From contig JAFGJF010000158.1 of NCBI GenBank assembly GCA_016929205.1, positions 1-10,484 on the forward strand: a stretch of DNA of 10,484 nucleotides, read 5' to 3'. The position numbers were made by a program, and so were the translations under genes. The notes under the pieces were generated by a model that was given only the letters and a program-made list of their open reading frames with translations, searched no databases and was not told the DNA's origin. Shown here in pieces: positions 1 to 6,682 of the stretch. The stretch comes from Anaerolineae bacterium (GTDB lineage: Bacteria; Chloroflexota; Anaerolineae; JAFGEY01). Numbering within the stretch: position 1 is the first letter of the stretch; each line of letters begins with the position of its first letter.

Positions 1-1
1 G

Positions 2-85
2 CTCAAAGACCTGGCAAGATCGGCTGTAAATGGCCCGTTTCGCGCGCTGCAGCGCCATGCCCGCCCACAAGACAGGCCATATTGA
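2..85 (+). CDS. Possible 3' end of an upstream gene (partial)
   Basis: Frame 2 is open from the window edge for 27 codons to a TGA at 83-85. The peptide is basic and ends in RHARPQDRPY. Nothing in it identifies a family. The case for coding rests only on the open frame running in from the edge and on a clean promoter beginning about 20 bp after the stop. Frame 1 is also open from the edge, to a TAG at 211, but it runs through that promoter and looks less like a gene. This could equally be non-coding. Confidence 0.2.
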   Translation, partial: LKDLARSAVNGPFRALQRHARPQDRPY

Positions 86-105
86 GAATTGCTGCGGCTT
101 CACAT

Positions 106-134
106 TTGCATCATCTTGACAAATCAACTATAAT
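106..134 (+). promoter_or_regulatory. Sigma-70-type promoter of the helicase gene
   Basis: A perfect -10 box TATAAT lies at 129-134. A weak -35 box TTGCAT (3 of 6 consensus positions) lies at 106-111, giving a 17-bp spacer. Transcription would start near 141, leaving a leader of roughly 90 nt before the TTG start of the helicase. A perfect TTGACA at 116-121 is only 7 bp from the -10 box, so it cannot serve as its -35. Confidence 0.5.
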
Positions 135-233
135 AAGGGGTCGTTTTCACGGACAATGGGTTCGTGATATCAGTGCAATTTTATCGGGTCAAGGGTGCGA
201 CTTGGCTCCATAGAGTCAAGGAGTACGCTTGAA

Positions 234-1511
234 TTGAATTTCGAACAGTTTTCTATCGATCCACGTCTCGTCGCCAGTACAAAGGCGATGGGATACACCA
301 CACCCACGCCGATCCAGCAGCAGGCCATCCCCGTCGTCCTTCAAGGGGGCGATGTGATGGGCCTGGCCCAGACCGGCACCGGCAAGACCGCCGCGTTTAT
401 GCTTCCCATTTTACAGCGATTGACCAGCGGGCCTCGGCGCCGCGTGCGGGCCCTGATCGTGGCCCCGACGCGCGAGCTCGCCGAACAGATCCACCAGGTC
501 GCTGTCGATCTGGGTACCAAAACCAATGTGCGCAGCGTCACCGTCTACGGCGGCGTAAACAAGAACCGCCAGGTCAATGCCTTACAGCGCGGCGCCGAGA
601 TCGTCGTCGCCTGCCCCGGTCGTCTGCTCGATCTGCACGGCGATGGCAGTATCGATTTATCCCACGTCGAGGTGTTGGTGCTGGACGAAGCAGACCGGAT
701 GTGCGATATGGGCTTTCTGCCCGACATTCGGCGCATCCTTAAACTGTTGCCCACCAAACGGCAGACGCTCTTTTTTTCGGCGACCATGCCCGAGGAAATC
801 CGCGAACTGTCGGACCGGATTCTTCACAAGCCAACCAGAGTGCAAATCGGCATGATTGCCCCGGCAGAAACCGTTTCCCACGCCCTCTATCCGGTGCCCC
901 ATCACCTCAAGAAAGAGCTCTTGTTTGCGGCGTTGGAGCAGACGGCGACGGGGCGGGTGTTGATCTTTGCCCGGACCAAGCGCCGAGCCCGCTTTTTAGC
1001 GCGCGACCTGGAAAAGCGCAGCTACAATGTTGCGGCACTGCAGGGTAACATGTCTCAGAACGGCCGCCAGCAGGCGATCGACGGCTTTCGAAGTGGCAAA
1101 TACGACATTCTCGTTGCCACCGACATTGCCGCGCGCGGAATCGACGTCTCGGATATCTCGCACGTGATCAACTATGATATGCCGGATACTGTCGATGCCT
1201 ATACCCATCGCATCGGACGCACAGGCCGCGTGTACAAGAGCGGCGAGGCGTTTACCTTTGTCGTCGAGGATGACGAGCCGATGGTGCGCAGCATCGAAAA
1301 ATTGCTGGGAACCCAGATCGAGCGGCGCAAGCTGCCCGGGTTCGACTATGGCGTTGCCGCGCCACAAACCCAGCCCCGGCAGGGTTATTCGGACCAGCCC
1401 CGGCAGGGCCGTTCGAGCCAGCCCCGGCAGGACCGTTCGAGCCAGCCTCGACAGAGTCACTCGAGCCGGTCACCGCAAGGACGATCGAATCGCAGCCGCA
1501 ACCGCGGCTAG
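234..1511 (+). CDS. rhlE: DEAD-box ATP-dependent RNA helicase, RhlE-like
   Basis: Cytoplasmic ATP-dependent RNA helicase that unwinds short RNA duplexes; RhlE-type enzymes act in ribosome assembly, cold adaptation and RNA decay. All core motifs are present (residues counted from the TTG at 234): Q motif around 20-33 (PTPIQQQAIP), motif I AQTGTGKT 45-52, Ia PTRELAEQ 78-85, Ib PGRLLDL near 128, II DEAD 151-154, III SAT 182-184, IV LIFARTK near 250, V DIAARGIDV 297-305 and VI HRIGRTGR 325-332. The 425-residue length and the FxxFxxxP-type N-terminus fit RhlE. I chose TTG 234 because AAGGAG at 218-223 sits 10 nt before it and because the protein then begins MNFEQF, like family members. A GTG at 195 would add 13 unconserved residues. 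The last ~55 residues are a Gln/Arg/Ser-rich tail of 8-residue repeats, probably an RNA-binding extension. The gene symbol is by family resemblance. Confidence 0.93.
   Translation: MNFEQFSIDPRLVASTKAMGYTTPTPIQQQAIPVVLQGGDVMGLAQTGTGKTAAFMLPILQRLTSGPRRRVRALIVAPTRELAEQIHQVAVDLGTKTNVRSVTVYGGVNKNRQVNALQRGAEIVVACPGRLLDLHGDGSIDLSHVEVLVLDEADRMCDMGFLPDIRRILKLLPTKRQTLFFSATMPEEIRELSDRILHKPTRVQIGMIAPAETVSHALYPVPHHLKKELLFAALEQTATGRVLIFARTKRRARFLARDLEKRSYNVAALQGNMSQNGRQQAIDGFRSGKYDILVATDIAARGIDVSDISHVINYDMPDTVDAYTHRIGRTGRVYKSGEAFTFVVEDDEPMVRSIEKLLGTQIERRKLPGFDYGVAAPQTQPRQGYSDQPRQGRSSQPRQDRSSQPRQSHSSRSPQGRSNRSRNRG
1371..1490 (+). repeat. 24-bp tandem repeat encoding the helicase tail
   Basis: Four consecutive 24-bp units run from 1371 to 1466 (1371, 1395, 1419, 1443), and a degenerate fifth runs 1467-1490. 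Each encodes an 8-residue unit of the form QPRQ-x-x-S-x (QPRQGYSD, QPRQGRSS, QPRQDRSS, QPRQSHSS, then RSPQGRSN). Units 2 and 3 differ by a single base, so the array probably expanded recently. Basic, low-complexity C-terminal tails are common in DEAD-box proteins and add non-specific RNA affinity. Confidence 0.85.
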
Positions 1512-1512
1512 C

Positions 1513-1526
1513 GCAACCTTGGTTGC
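1513..1526. terminator. Small hairpin between convergent genes
   Basis: GCAACC and GGTTGC form an inverted repeat filling the 15-bp gap between the helicase stop (1509-1511) and the PAP2-gene stop (1527-1529). The stem is short, the loop is tight and there is no T-run on either side, so this is at best a weak bidirectional stop. Confidence 0.25.
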
Positions 1527-2135
1527 TTATGCCATCATCAGCCAAAAGGTCAGCGCAAACACCACTATGCCGTTCAGCATGCCGGCCAACACGTCCAGAA
1601 CGGTGTGCTGTTTGGTAAACAAGGTAGATAGGGCGATCAGCAGGCCCCAGATGAGGGCGATGCTGCCCATCAACGGCCCGGCTGCGTAAAAGCTCGCGCC
1701 GACCACCGGCACCGAGAGAGCAACGTGCATGCTCGGAAAGTTGCCGTAGGGTTTGCAGGCGCGTTGAAACACGTCGATTAGCTTGCCCGACAGGCCGTCG
1801 GTGTTCAGGTTCTCCATTCGCTCTATCTTGCTGGGAACTACGGCGTGGATCAGGCTGGACAGGATCGTGATCGAGACAAAACAGGCCAGCATCCAGTAGA
1901 ACAGTCTCGCTTGTGACAGGATGAAGAACGGCTGCAGGACAAAGACGTAGGTCGAAAAATAGGGCAGGGCCAGTTGCGGCACGAACGGGATTTTCCGGTC
2001 AAGGGGGATGGCCGAGTTGATCCGCCGTTGGGGATCGATCCGCAGGCGGTTGATCCCGAAATAGGCGCCGATCCAGATGATCAGCATCAGGGCCAAGATG
2101 CCCAATCGAACCGGCAATGAGAGAGTTGTGTCCAC
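1527..2135 (-). CDS. PAP2-superfamily membrane phosphatase/phosphotransferase (PAP2_3/Aur1-like)
   Basis: Multi-pass inner-membrane protein of the type-2 phosphatidic acid phosphatase fold, 202 residues. Two signature motifs are clear: FPSMHVAL at 133-140 (equivalent of PSGH, with H137) and STLFTKQHTVLDVLAG at 170-185, carrying catalytic His177 and the acidic Asp181. The arrangement (PSxHVA, then LIALSTLFTxQHxxxDV) resembles the PAP2_3 branch, which includes inositolphosphotransferase-like and undecaprenyl/lipid phosphatase-like proteins. The substrate cannot be read from sequence; a lipid phosphate or phosphodiester headgroup is the family expectation. About five to six hydrophobic segments are visible, for example 10-29, 80-100, 135-175 and 182-200. 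GTG 2135 is chosen because GGAG at 2143-2146 lies 7 nt upstream. The frame stays open to 2303, but that extension would cross a palindrome and overlap the end of the glycosidase gene. It lies 103 bp downstream of, and codirectional with, the GH42 gene. Confidence 0.85.
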   Translation of the reverse strand: MDTTLSLPVRLGILALMLIIWIGAYFGINRLRIDPQRRINSAIPLDRKIPFVPQLALPYFSTYVFVLQPFFILSQARLFYWMLACFVSITILSSLIHAVVPSKIERMENLNTDGLSGKLIDVFQRACKPYGNFPSMHVALSVPVVGASFYAAGPLMGSIALIWGLLIALSTLFTKQHTVLDVLAGMLNGIVVFALTFWLMMA

Positions 2136-2191
2136 GTTTTTGCTCCATCCAGTTGTAGTGTCGCGTTTTTTGCCTAGTCGTTGGCGGTTTG

Positions 2192-2221
2192 GGTGCGACG
2201 TACTTGCAAGTGCGTCGCACC
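2192..2221. repeat. 30-bp near-perfect palindrome (REP-like element or terminator)
   Basis: The left half GTGCGACGTACTTG (2193-2206) and right half CAAGTGCGTCGCAC (2207-2220) are inverted copies with one mismatch, which becomes a G-U pair in one RNA strand. An extra G/C pair at 2192/2221 closes it. It lies 18 bp beyond the stop of the GH42 gene and 57 bp before the PAP2 start. No T-run follows on the leftward strand, so it is not a textbook rho-independent terminator. A dispersed REP-like palindrome or an mRNA-stabilising hairpin is as likely. Confidence 0.7.
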
Positions 2222-2238
2222 TTTCACAGCACACTTGT

Positions 2239-4353
2239 TCAGGCGGTGCCGAGCAGTACCCAAATGCCCCACTCGGATGCTTCAAGCGCGATCCGTTCTC
2301 CATCCGCGCTTGTTTGAACCGAGATCGGTTTTCCGCTCAAGATATCCGTCGCCGCCTGGCCAAACGTGCTTGCAGGGAAGGCTAGTTCGACCGAGTCGCC
2401 CGGCTGGGGGCTAAAGACAAAGGCCATATTCCGGCCGCCGCTCTTACCGACGCGGATGTGGGCAAAATCGATCTCGTCTGCTCGCGGCGCGGCGACCGCA
2501 ACCGGCAGGGTGACTCCCGCGCCGGCGATCAGGGCGCGCACAAAGGCCTCGAATTGATCCGCTTGGGCCTGCCCGTCCAGGGAGGCCTCAAGGTAAGCGT
2601 CGCCCAGGTAGGTGCCGCAAAAGATGATTCGGCCTTTGCCCAATTGGGCCTGGGTCAGCAGGGCGGTCGCGTCTCCGTCCTTTGTCGTCATCGGCGTCGT
2701 CCACTGTGCGGCGGGCAGGGCATAGTCGCTGCCGTCCAAAGACACGGACACGTCTTCCAGTTGCCGCCGCCCAATCTCGTACACGCCGCTCAACTGTGCC
2801 AGGTGGCGGTCCTCCGGGTAACGGTACAGGCCGTTGCTGCCGAACGCGCCGCATTCCGACTCGCAGACCAGGGTGCCGCCCTGTTCCACAAACGCCGCCA
2901 ATTTTCGAGCCGTCTCGTCGTCAAGCACAGCGAGGCGGGGCAAAAAGAGGATTTTGATCCCATCCAGCCGGTCGAGGTGGTTTTCCTCCACGATCAGGTA
3001 GGGGATGTTGTGGCGCACCATGGCCCGCGCGTATCCCCGGATGCCGTTCAGCGCCGTTCGCGCCGTGCCGTCCTGCGACCAGTAGAGATAGTATGATTGA
3101 GGGCTGAACAGGATGCCCACCCGGGCCGGCGCGGGTTTGAAATCGCGCAGCAGCCCACCGTATTGTTGCAAGACCTTGCCCGTCTTGTTCATCGCCGCCA
3201 GCCGTTCTTCTGCCAGCCCGTCCGCGCCCGCCAGGCCAAAACCCGTGCTCTCGCGGCCGAAAACCTCGTCGCGCCAGCACCAGAACAGGATCGTATCCGC
3301 GCCGCCGGAGAGCCCTTCCCACACCCAGCGCTGCTGCGACGCGGCGGGCACGCTCTGGGCCACCGTAAAACCAATGTTGGAGCGGCCGCCCTGCAGCTCG
3401 CTCAGCCAGATCAGCTTGTCGTTCGCGGCCGAACACAAAAAGTCGATCCGGCTGATAAAATCGGCGCGATCCATTTCCAGCCCTCCCCACAGCGGAAAGC
3501 TGGAGCAGCCGATGCCGTCGATGTGATCGGCAAAGAACCAATCATTGCCCCGGTGCAGGGCGGTGTTGTTCGGGTAACTGTCGGAGCCGTGCAGCACCGT
3601 CGGCTGCCCGCCGTGCACGGTCACCGGTCGTTGCGGATCGAGCGCCTTGATGTGATCGACGCGCGCACGGGCGTGCATCACCGAGCGCCAACTGATAAAA
3701 TCCTGAAAGGCCATCATTTCCGTGTAAGGGCGGTTGGGGGCCTTGCCGGGAAAGACGTCTTCCCAGGCGGCGTAACGCCGCTGCCACGCCGCGTTGAGCC
3801 CATCCAGCCCGCTGTATTTGCCGTCGAGCCAGGCCCGGAAGCGGTTCAGGGTGTTGGGGCAGTAGCAGACCAGGCCGTCGGACTGGACGTTCCAGCGCAG
3901 TTCATTCCAGGCATCCCAGCCGGCGAGGTTGGGTGCGTCGCGATAGTGCTCGACCACGGCCGACAAAAAGTACTTCATTCTCTCCCAGATGCCGGGGTGA
4001 TCAAAACAGCCGCCTGGGGTGAGGCCAAAGTGGCATTCGCCCCGGTTTGAAGAGACGACCTTGTTGCCCATGTTGTCGATCATTTCGCTGCCCGGCACCT
4101 GGCGGTGGATCCAATAGGGATGGATCGCAGCGATCGTGCTCAGCACGACCTCAAGGCCATTTTGATCGGCCAGTTCGACGATACGATCATAGTCGTCAAA
4201 GCGGAATCTGCCCGGTTCGGCCTCGACCCAGCCCCAGACCACCCAGAGCTGTACAGTGTTCAGCCCCGAGGCGGCGATTTTTTTCATATCGTCCTCCCAG
4301 TAACGCGAGTTGGGGAACGGGGGACGGTAATACTGCACACCTAGATGGATCAC
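2239..4353 (-). CDS. GH42-type beta-galactosidase
   Basis: Probable cytoplasmic glycoside hydrolase that releases terminal beta-galactose (or a related beta-linked sugar) from oligosaccharides. It has 704 residues, no signal peptide, and the usual GH42 layout. A (beta/alpha)8 catalytic domain spans about 5-385, with the acid/base Glu151 in WDAWNEL (146-152) and the nucleophile Glu319 in WLSELQGG (316-323). A trimerisation-type domain spans about 410-620, and a short beta domain ends the protein. The CYCPN stretch (163-167) and the following FRAWL...KY...LNAAW segment are typical. Of the GH42 zinc cysteines only C116, C163 and C165 appear; the fourth site is Thr168, so the zinc site is probably incomplete. 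GTG 4353 is supported by AAGGAGGA at 4358-4365, with GGAGG 5 nt upstream of it. The sequence does not settle whether the substrate is galactoside or another glycoside. Confidence 0.88.
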   Translation of the reverse strand: MIHLGVQYYRPPFPNSRYWEDDMKKIAASGLNTVQLWVVWGWVEAEPGRFRFDDYDRIVELADQNGLEVVLSTIAAIHPYWIHRQVPGSEMIDNMGNKVVSSNRGECHFGLTPGGCFDHPGIWERMKYFLSAVVEHYRDAPNLAGWDAWNELRWNVQSDGLVCYCPNTLNRFRAWLDGKYSGLDGLNAAWQRRYAAWEDVFPGKAPNRPYTEMMAFQDFISWRSVMHARARVDHIKALDPQRPVTVHGGQPTVLHGSDSYPNNTALHRGNDWFFADHIDGIGCSSFPLWGGLEMDRADFISRIDFLCSAANDKLIWLSELQGGRSNIGFTVAQSVPAASQQRWVWEGLSGGADTILFWCWRDEVFGRESTGFGLAGADGLAEERLAAMNKTGKVLQQYGGLLRDFKPAPARVGILFSPQSYYLYWSQDGTARTALNGIRGYARAMVRHNIPYLIVEENHLDRLDGIKILFLPRLAVLDDETARKLAAFVEQGGTLVCESECGAFGSNGLYRYPEDRHLAQLSGVYEIGRRQLEDVSVSLDGSDYALPAAQWTTPMTTKDGDATALLTQAQLGKGRIIFCGTYLGDAYLEASLDGQAQADQFEAFVRALIAGAGVTLPVAVAAPRADEIDFAHIRVGKSGGRNMAFVFSPQPGDSVELAFPASTFGQAATDILSGKPISVQTSADGERIALEASEWGIWVLLGTA

Positions 4354-4365
4354 GTTTTCCTCCTT

Positions 4366-4408
4366 GGATTGTTACAGGATTGACAGGATTGACAGGATTT
4401 TCAGGATT
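4366..4408. repeat. Short tandem repeat, GGATTGACA type
   Basis: Five GGATT starts occur in a row (4366, 4377, 4386, 4395, 4404), spaced 11, 9, 9 and 9 bp. The two central units are exact GGATTGACA. The complement reads TGTCAATCC, a motif I recall as a dispersed intergenic repeat in several bacterial phyla. It sits in the 5' leader of the leftward GH42 gene, immediately upstream of its ribosome binding site. Confidence 0.75.
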
Positions 4409-4417
4409 AATTGGGAC

Positions 4418-4446
4418 TTGAAATGTAACCCTATTTCGAGTACACT
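4418..4446 (+). promoter_or_regulatory. Promoter of the LysM/transpeptidase gene
   Basis: TTGAAA (4418-4423) and TACACT (4441-4446) are separated by 17 bp, a good sigma-70-type pair. A 12-bp palindrome TACACTTGTGTA (4441-4452) overlaps the -10 box. A 10-bp direct repeat ACTTGAAATG occurs at 4416-4425, over the -35 box, and again at 4460-4469, just before the Shine-Dalgarno. The arrangement could support an operator, but this is inference. Confidence 0.5.
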
Positions 4447-4479
4447 TGTGTATAGTACAACTTGAAATGAGGGATGGAT

Positions 4480-5505
4480 ATGCGACGATTGTTAGTTTTG
4501 ACAATGATTGTGTTTCTTTTGCTCTCCTTTATCGGCCTTGAGCCGGTCTATGCACAGGGCGGCGTCTATACTGTCCGTCCAGGCGACACGCTGACCGGCA
4601 TCGCGGCCCGCTATGGTGTCAGTGTGAGCCAGTTGGCGGCGGCGAATGGGCTGGGCCGTAACGCCTGGGTGTACGTCGGGCAAAAGCTGGCTCTGCCCGG
4701 CCAGGCCTCGCCTGCTGCACCGTCGACTGCCAGCGGCGCGTACGTCGTTCGCCGTGGCGACACGCTGACCGGCATTGCCGCGTGGCATGGTGTGAGTCTG
4801 AGCCAACTGGCGGTGGCCAATGGGCTGAGCGTCACCTCCTGGGTCTACGTCGGTCAGCGGCTGGCCATTCCCGGCTCCGCCGCAGCCGGCACGACGACCA
4901 CGCCTCCACCAACTGCGCCCGGCACAACCACGACGAGCGGCGGGACTTATGTCGTGCGGCCGGGAGATACCTTGATCGGCATTGCCCGCTGGTACGGCGT
5001 CTCGACCAGCCAGCTCGCGGCTAGGAATGGCCTGTACTGGAACTCGTGGGTGTACGTCGGCCAGCGGCTGGCGATTCCTGGCCAAACGTCGAGCAACCCG
5101 GCGGACAATACAAACCCGGTTGCCAGTACCAACCCGCCAGCCGCCACCGTGAGCGGTAAATGGATCGACGTCAACCTCTCCACGCAGACGCTCACCGCGT
5201 ACGAGGGGCAGACCGCCGTCTTGAGTGCGCGCGTTTCCACGGGTGTGAGCTGGGCGCCGACCGTCGTCGGCACGTTCAAGATCTATGTCAAATATGTTTC
5301 GGCCGGGATGAGTGGGCCGGGATACAACCTGCCCAACGTGCCATATGTGATGTATTTCTATCGCGGCTACGGGCTGCACGGCACCTACTGGCATAACAAT
5401 TTTGGCACGCCGATGAGCCACGGCTGTGTCAACATGGCCACGGCTGATGCCAAGTGGCTGTTCAACTGGGCTCCGGTCGGCACCAAGGTCGTGACGCACT
5501 ATTGA
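4480..5505 (+). CDS. Secreted LysM x3 L,D-transpeptidase (YkuD family)
   Basis: Exported cell-wall enzyme expected to make or remodel 3-3 peptidoglycan cross-links, or to attach proteins to peptidoglycan stems. It has 341 residues. An N-terminal signal peptide (MRRLLVL then a hydrophobic core) has a likely cleavage after VYA near residue 26. Three LysM domains follow at about 30-75, 88-132 and 157-201, each opening with Y-x-V-R-x-GDTL and closing with WVYVGQ(K/R)LA(I/L)PG; they bind glycan chains. Linkers are Thr/Pro-rich (around 135-155) and Asn/Pro/Ser-rich (around 203-226). The YkuD domain occupies about 228-341, with the conserved His300 of LHGTYWH and the catalytic SHGCVN motif (Ser313, His314, Cys316). 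ATG 4480 is preferred over ATG 4474 because GAGGG (4469-4473) is 6 nt upstream of it. The gene stands alone, divergent from the GH42 gene and convergent with the kinase gene. Confidence 0.93.
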   Translation: MRRLLVLTMIVFLLLSFIGLEPVYAQGGVYTVRPGDTLTGIAARYGVSVSQLAAANGLGRNAWVYVGQKLALPGQASPAAPSTASGAYVVRRGDTLTGIAAWHGVSLSQLAVANGLSVTSWVYVGQRLAIPGSAAAGTTTTPPPTAPGTTTTSGGTYVVRPGDTLIGIARWYGVSTSQLAARNGLYWNSWVYVGQRLAIPGQTSSNPADNTNPVASTNPPAATVSGKWIDVNLSTQTLTAYEGQTAVLSARVSTGVSWAPTVVGTFKIYVKYVSAGMSGPGYNLPNVPYVMYFYRGYGLHGTYWHNNFGTPMSHGCVNMATADAKWLFNWAPVGTKVVTHY

Positions 5506-5535
5506 GTCAATCTCAGCTCCCACGCTGCTCTCTTT

Positions 5536-5564
5536 TTCCCCCTGGAGGGGGGACCGAGGGGGAA
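5536..5564. repeat. C/G-run hairpin between convergent genes
   Basis: TTCCCCC (5536-5542) pairs with GGGGGAA (5558-5564); an internal GGGGGG (5547-5552) can compete for the same C-run. It fills most of the 65-bp gap between the transpeptidase stop and the kinase stop. It may stop transcription from either side, but neither strand has a clear T-run after it. C/G-run elements of this form are also known as dispersed intergenic repeats. Confidence 0.45.
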
Positions 5565-5570
5565 TCTGGA

Positions 5571-6542
5571 TCAACTGAGCCTGGAGCGCCACAACAGGTC
5601 TTGCAACGCCCGGAACGATTGGACCGGTGGATACTCCCATCGTTTTAGAGTCCAATCAATGATTCCGGCTGCGAACTCGTGCAGCAGCGTAAATGCCATC
5701 GCTGCGTCAAAGAATGGCCCGTCAAGCGCAATGTCAGTTCCATAGCTCTGCATACAGGCCCTAAATTCGTCGCCCTGGCAATCTAGCGCGCTGAACCACA
5801 GGGCGATCCACTCGTACTCGCGCGGCGCAATCATGGCATCGCCAAAATCGATCAGCCCCGAGATACACCAGCTGCCGTGCCGTTGCTCAAGCAGGATGTG
5901 ATCCTCGGTCAGGTCGCCATTGACCAGTCTCAATGGCTGGCTGGTCGTTTCAGCATGTGCAGCCAGGAAAGCCGGGATCGCGTCGATCACCGACGGCGGG
6001 AGGAGGTTATTGGCGCATAGATCCTCGACGCACCGTGCCTTTCGGTCTCGGGCAAATGTTTCCCAGTCCTCGATCAAATCGCCCAGCCCGTCCAACTGGG
6101 TCAGGGGAATGTCGTGGATTTTGCGGATCATGTCTCCCAGGGTGGCGGCAATTTCGATCAGGTTATCGGGCGCGATCCGGTCGCGTACCTCTCGGATCGG
6201 CTGCCCCGGCTTGAAATCCATCACGATGTACGGCCAGCGGATGGCATCCTCCAGAATGCCTTGTGCGACGAGCCGGGGAGAGGGGATATTGGTGTGCCTG
6301 GACACCACCGGGTACAGCGTTCTTTCCAGGTCAAAATCCTCTGGAAAAAAGGGTGCGTAAATCTTGACCACATAGCTGCGATCGAGACAAAAGACGGCGT
6401 GGCTGCCCGGGTAGCCGGCCTCGATCTGCCGGTAGCGGATCCGTTCTCGGCGGCAGATCTCGTCCACCGCCGCCGTCCATTGAGCGACATCGGTAAACAT
6501 CGCGCCCCATTCTTGCAAGGTCTGGATGGCAGGTAGTAACAT
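5571..6542 (-). CDS. Aminoglycoside-phosphotransferase-fold small-molecule kinase
   Basis: Cytoplasmic kinase of the APH/choline-kinase fold, 323 residues, substrate unknown. Visible landmarks: a glycine-containing loop GYPGSHAVF (43-51), the ATP-anchoring Lys60 in SYVVKIY, a hinge-like YIVMDFKPG (105-113), a catalytic loop VNGDLTEDHIL (208-217 region) with presumptive catalytic Asp210, and the metal-binding LIDFGDA with Asp232. The usual catalytic loop is HGDxxxxN; here the first position is Asn208 and the last is His215. I therefore would not call it an antibiotic-resistance enzyme. Related domestic APH-like kinases act on sugars, homoserine, choline or macrolides. ATG 6542 is chosen although its ribosome binding site is weak: the alternative TTG at 6596 would lie upstream of the predicted transcription start. 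It converges with the transpeptidase gene. Confidence 0.82.
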   Translation of the reverse strand: MLLPAIQTLQEWGAMFTDVAQWTAAVDEICRRERIRYRQIEAGYPGSHAVFCLDRSYVVKIYAPFFPEDFDLERTLYPVVSRHTNIPSPRLVAQGILEDAIRWPYIVMDFKPGQPIREVRDRIAPDNLIEIAATLGDMIRKIHDIPLTQLDGLGDLIEDWETFARDRKARCVEDLCANNLLPPSVIDAIPAFLAAHAETTSQPLRLVNGDLTEDHILLEQRHGSWCISGLIDFGDAMIAPREYEWIALWFSALDCQGDEFRACMQSYGTDIALDGPFFDAAMAFTLLHEFAAGIIDWTLKRWEYPPVQSFRALQDLLWRSRLS

Positions 6543-6584
6543 CGTTTGCTTTCTAACAAGAGTGTGATGGTGTTCCAAACGCGT

Positions 6585-6613
6585 ATTATCCTGCAAACGG
6601 CGGTTTTGGGCAA
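6585..6613 (-). promoter_or_regulatory. Sigma-70-type promoter of the kinase gene
   Basis: Read leftward, TTGCCC (complement of 6608-6613) and GATAAT (complement of 6585-6590) are separated by exactly 17 bp, matching 4 of 6 and 5 of 6 consensus positions. Transcription would begin near 6577, giving a leader of about 35 nt before ATG 6542. The promoter lies just past the terminator of the preceding leftward operon, so the kinase gene looks independently transcribed. Confidence 0.5.
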
Positions 6614-6628
6614 ATGCCTGTCAAACAC

Positions 6629-6663
6629 AAAAAAGCAGGGAGGACACCCTCCCTGCTTTTTTT
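6629..6663 (-). terminator. Rho-independent terminator of the sigma/FecR operon
   Basis: GCAGGGAGG (6635-6643) and CCTCCCTGC (6648-6656) form a perfect 9-bp stem around a 4-nt loop. It is flanked by six A (6629-6634) and seven T (6657-6663), so it works on both strands. Read leftward it lies 19 bp beyond the stop of the 825-residue FecR protein and ends in six U. No rightward gene needs it. Confidence 0.93.
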
Positions 6664-6682
6664 GTTACGCTGATCTGCCGGG

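Noticed and set aside
116..134. TTGACA and TATAAT as one promoter
   Set aside because: The spacer is only 7 bp. The TATAAT is kept with TTGCAT at 17 bp.
2136..2303. Upstream extension of the PAP2 gene to a start at 2303
   Set aside because: It would read through the palindrome and overlap the end of the GH42 gene. The added residues are unlike a membrane protein, and GTG 2135 has its own GGAG.
2458..4050. Two rightward open frames opposite the GH42 gene
   Set aside because: Both are antisense to a gene with clear catalytic motifs. They have no family features and no initiation signals.
4366..4408. Possible CRISPR array
   Set aside because: The units are only 9 bp, are directly adjacent and have no spacers; no cas genes are in the window.
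4492..5655. Leftward open frame of 387 codons opposite the LysM transpeptidase
   Set aside because: It mirrors the repeated LysM segments on the other strand and overlaps the 3' end of the kinase gene. The coding signal (signal peptide, LysM, YkuD) is on the + strand.
5571..6542. Antibiotic-resistance aminoglycoside phosphotransferase
   Set aside because: Only the fold matches. The catalytic loop is atypical, and there is no mobile element or resistance context nearby.
6543..6596. Kinase start at TTG 6596
   Set aside because: It has no Shine-Dalgarno and would lie upstream of the predicted transcription start near 6577.
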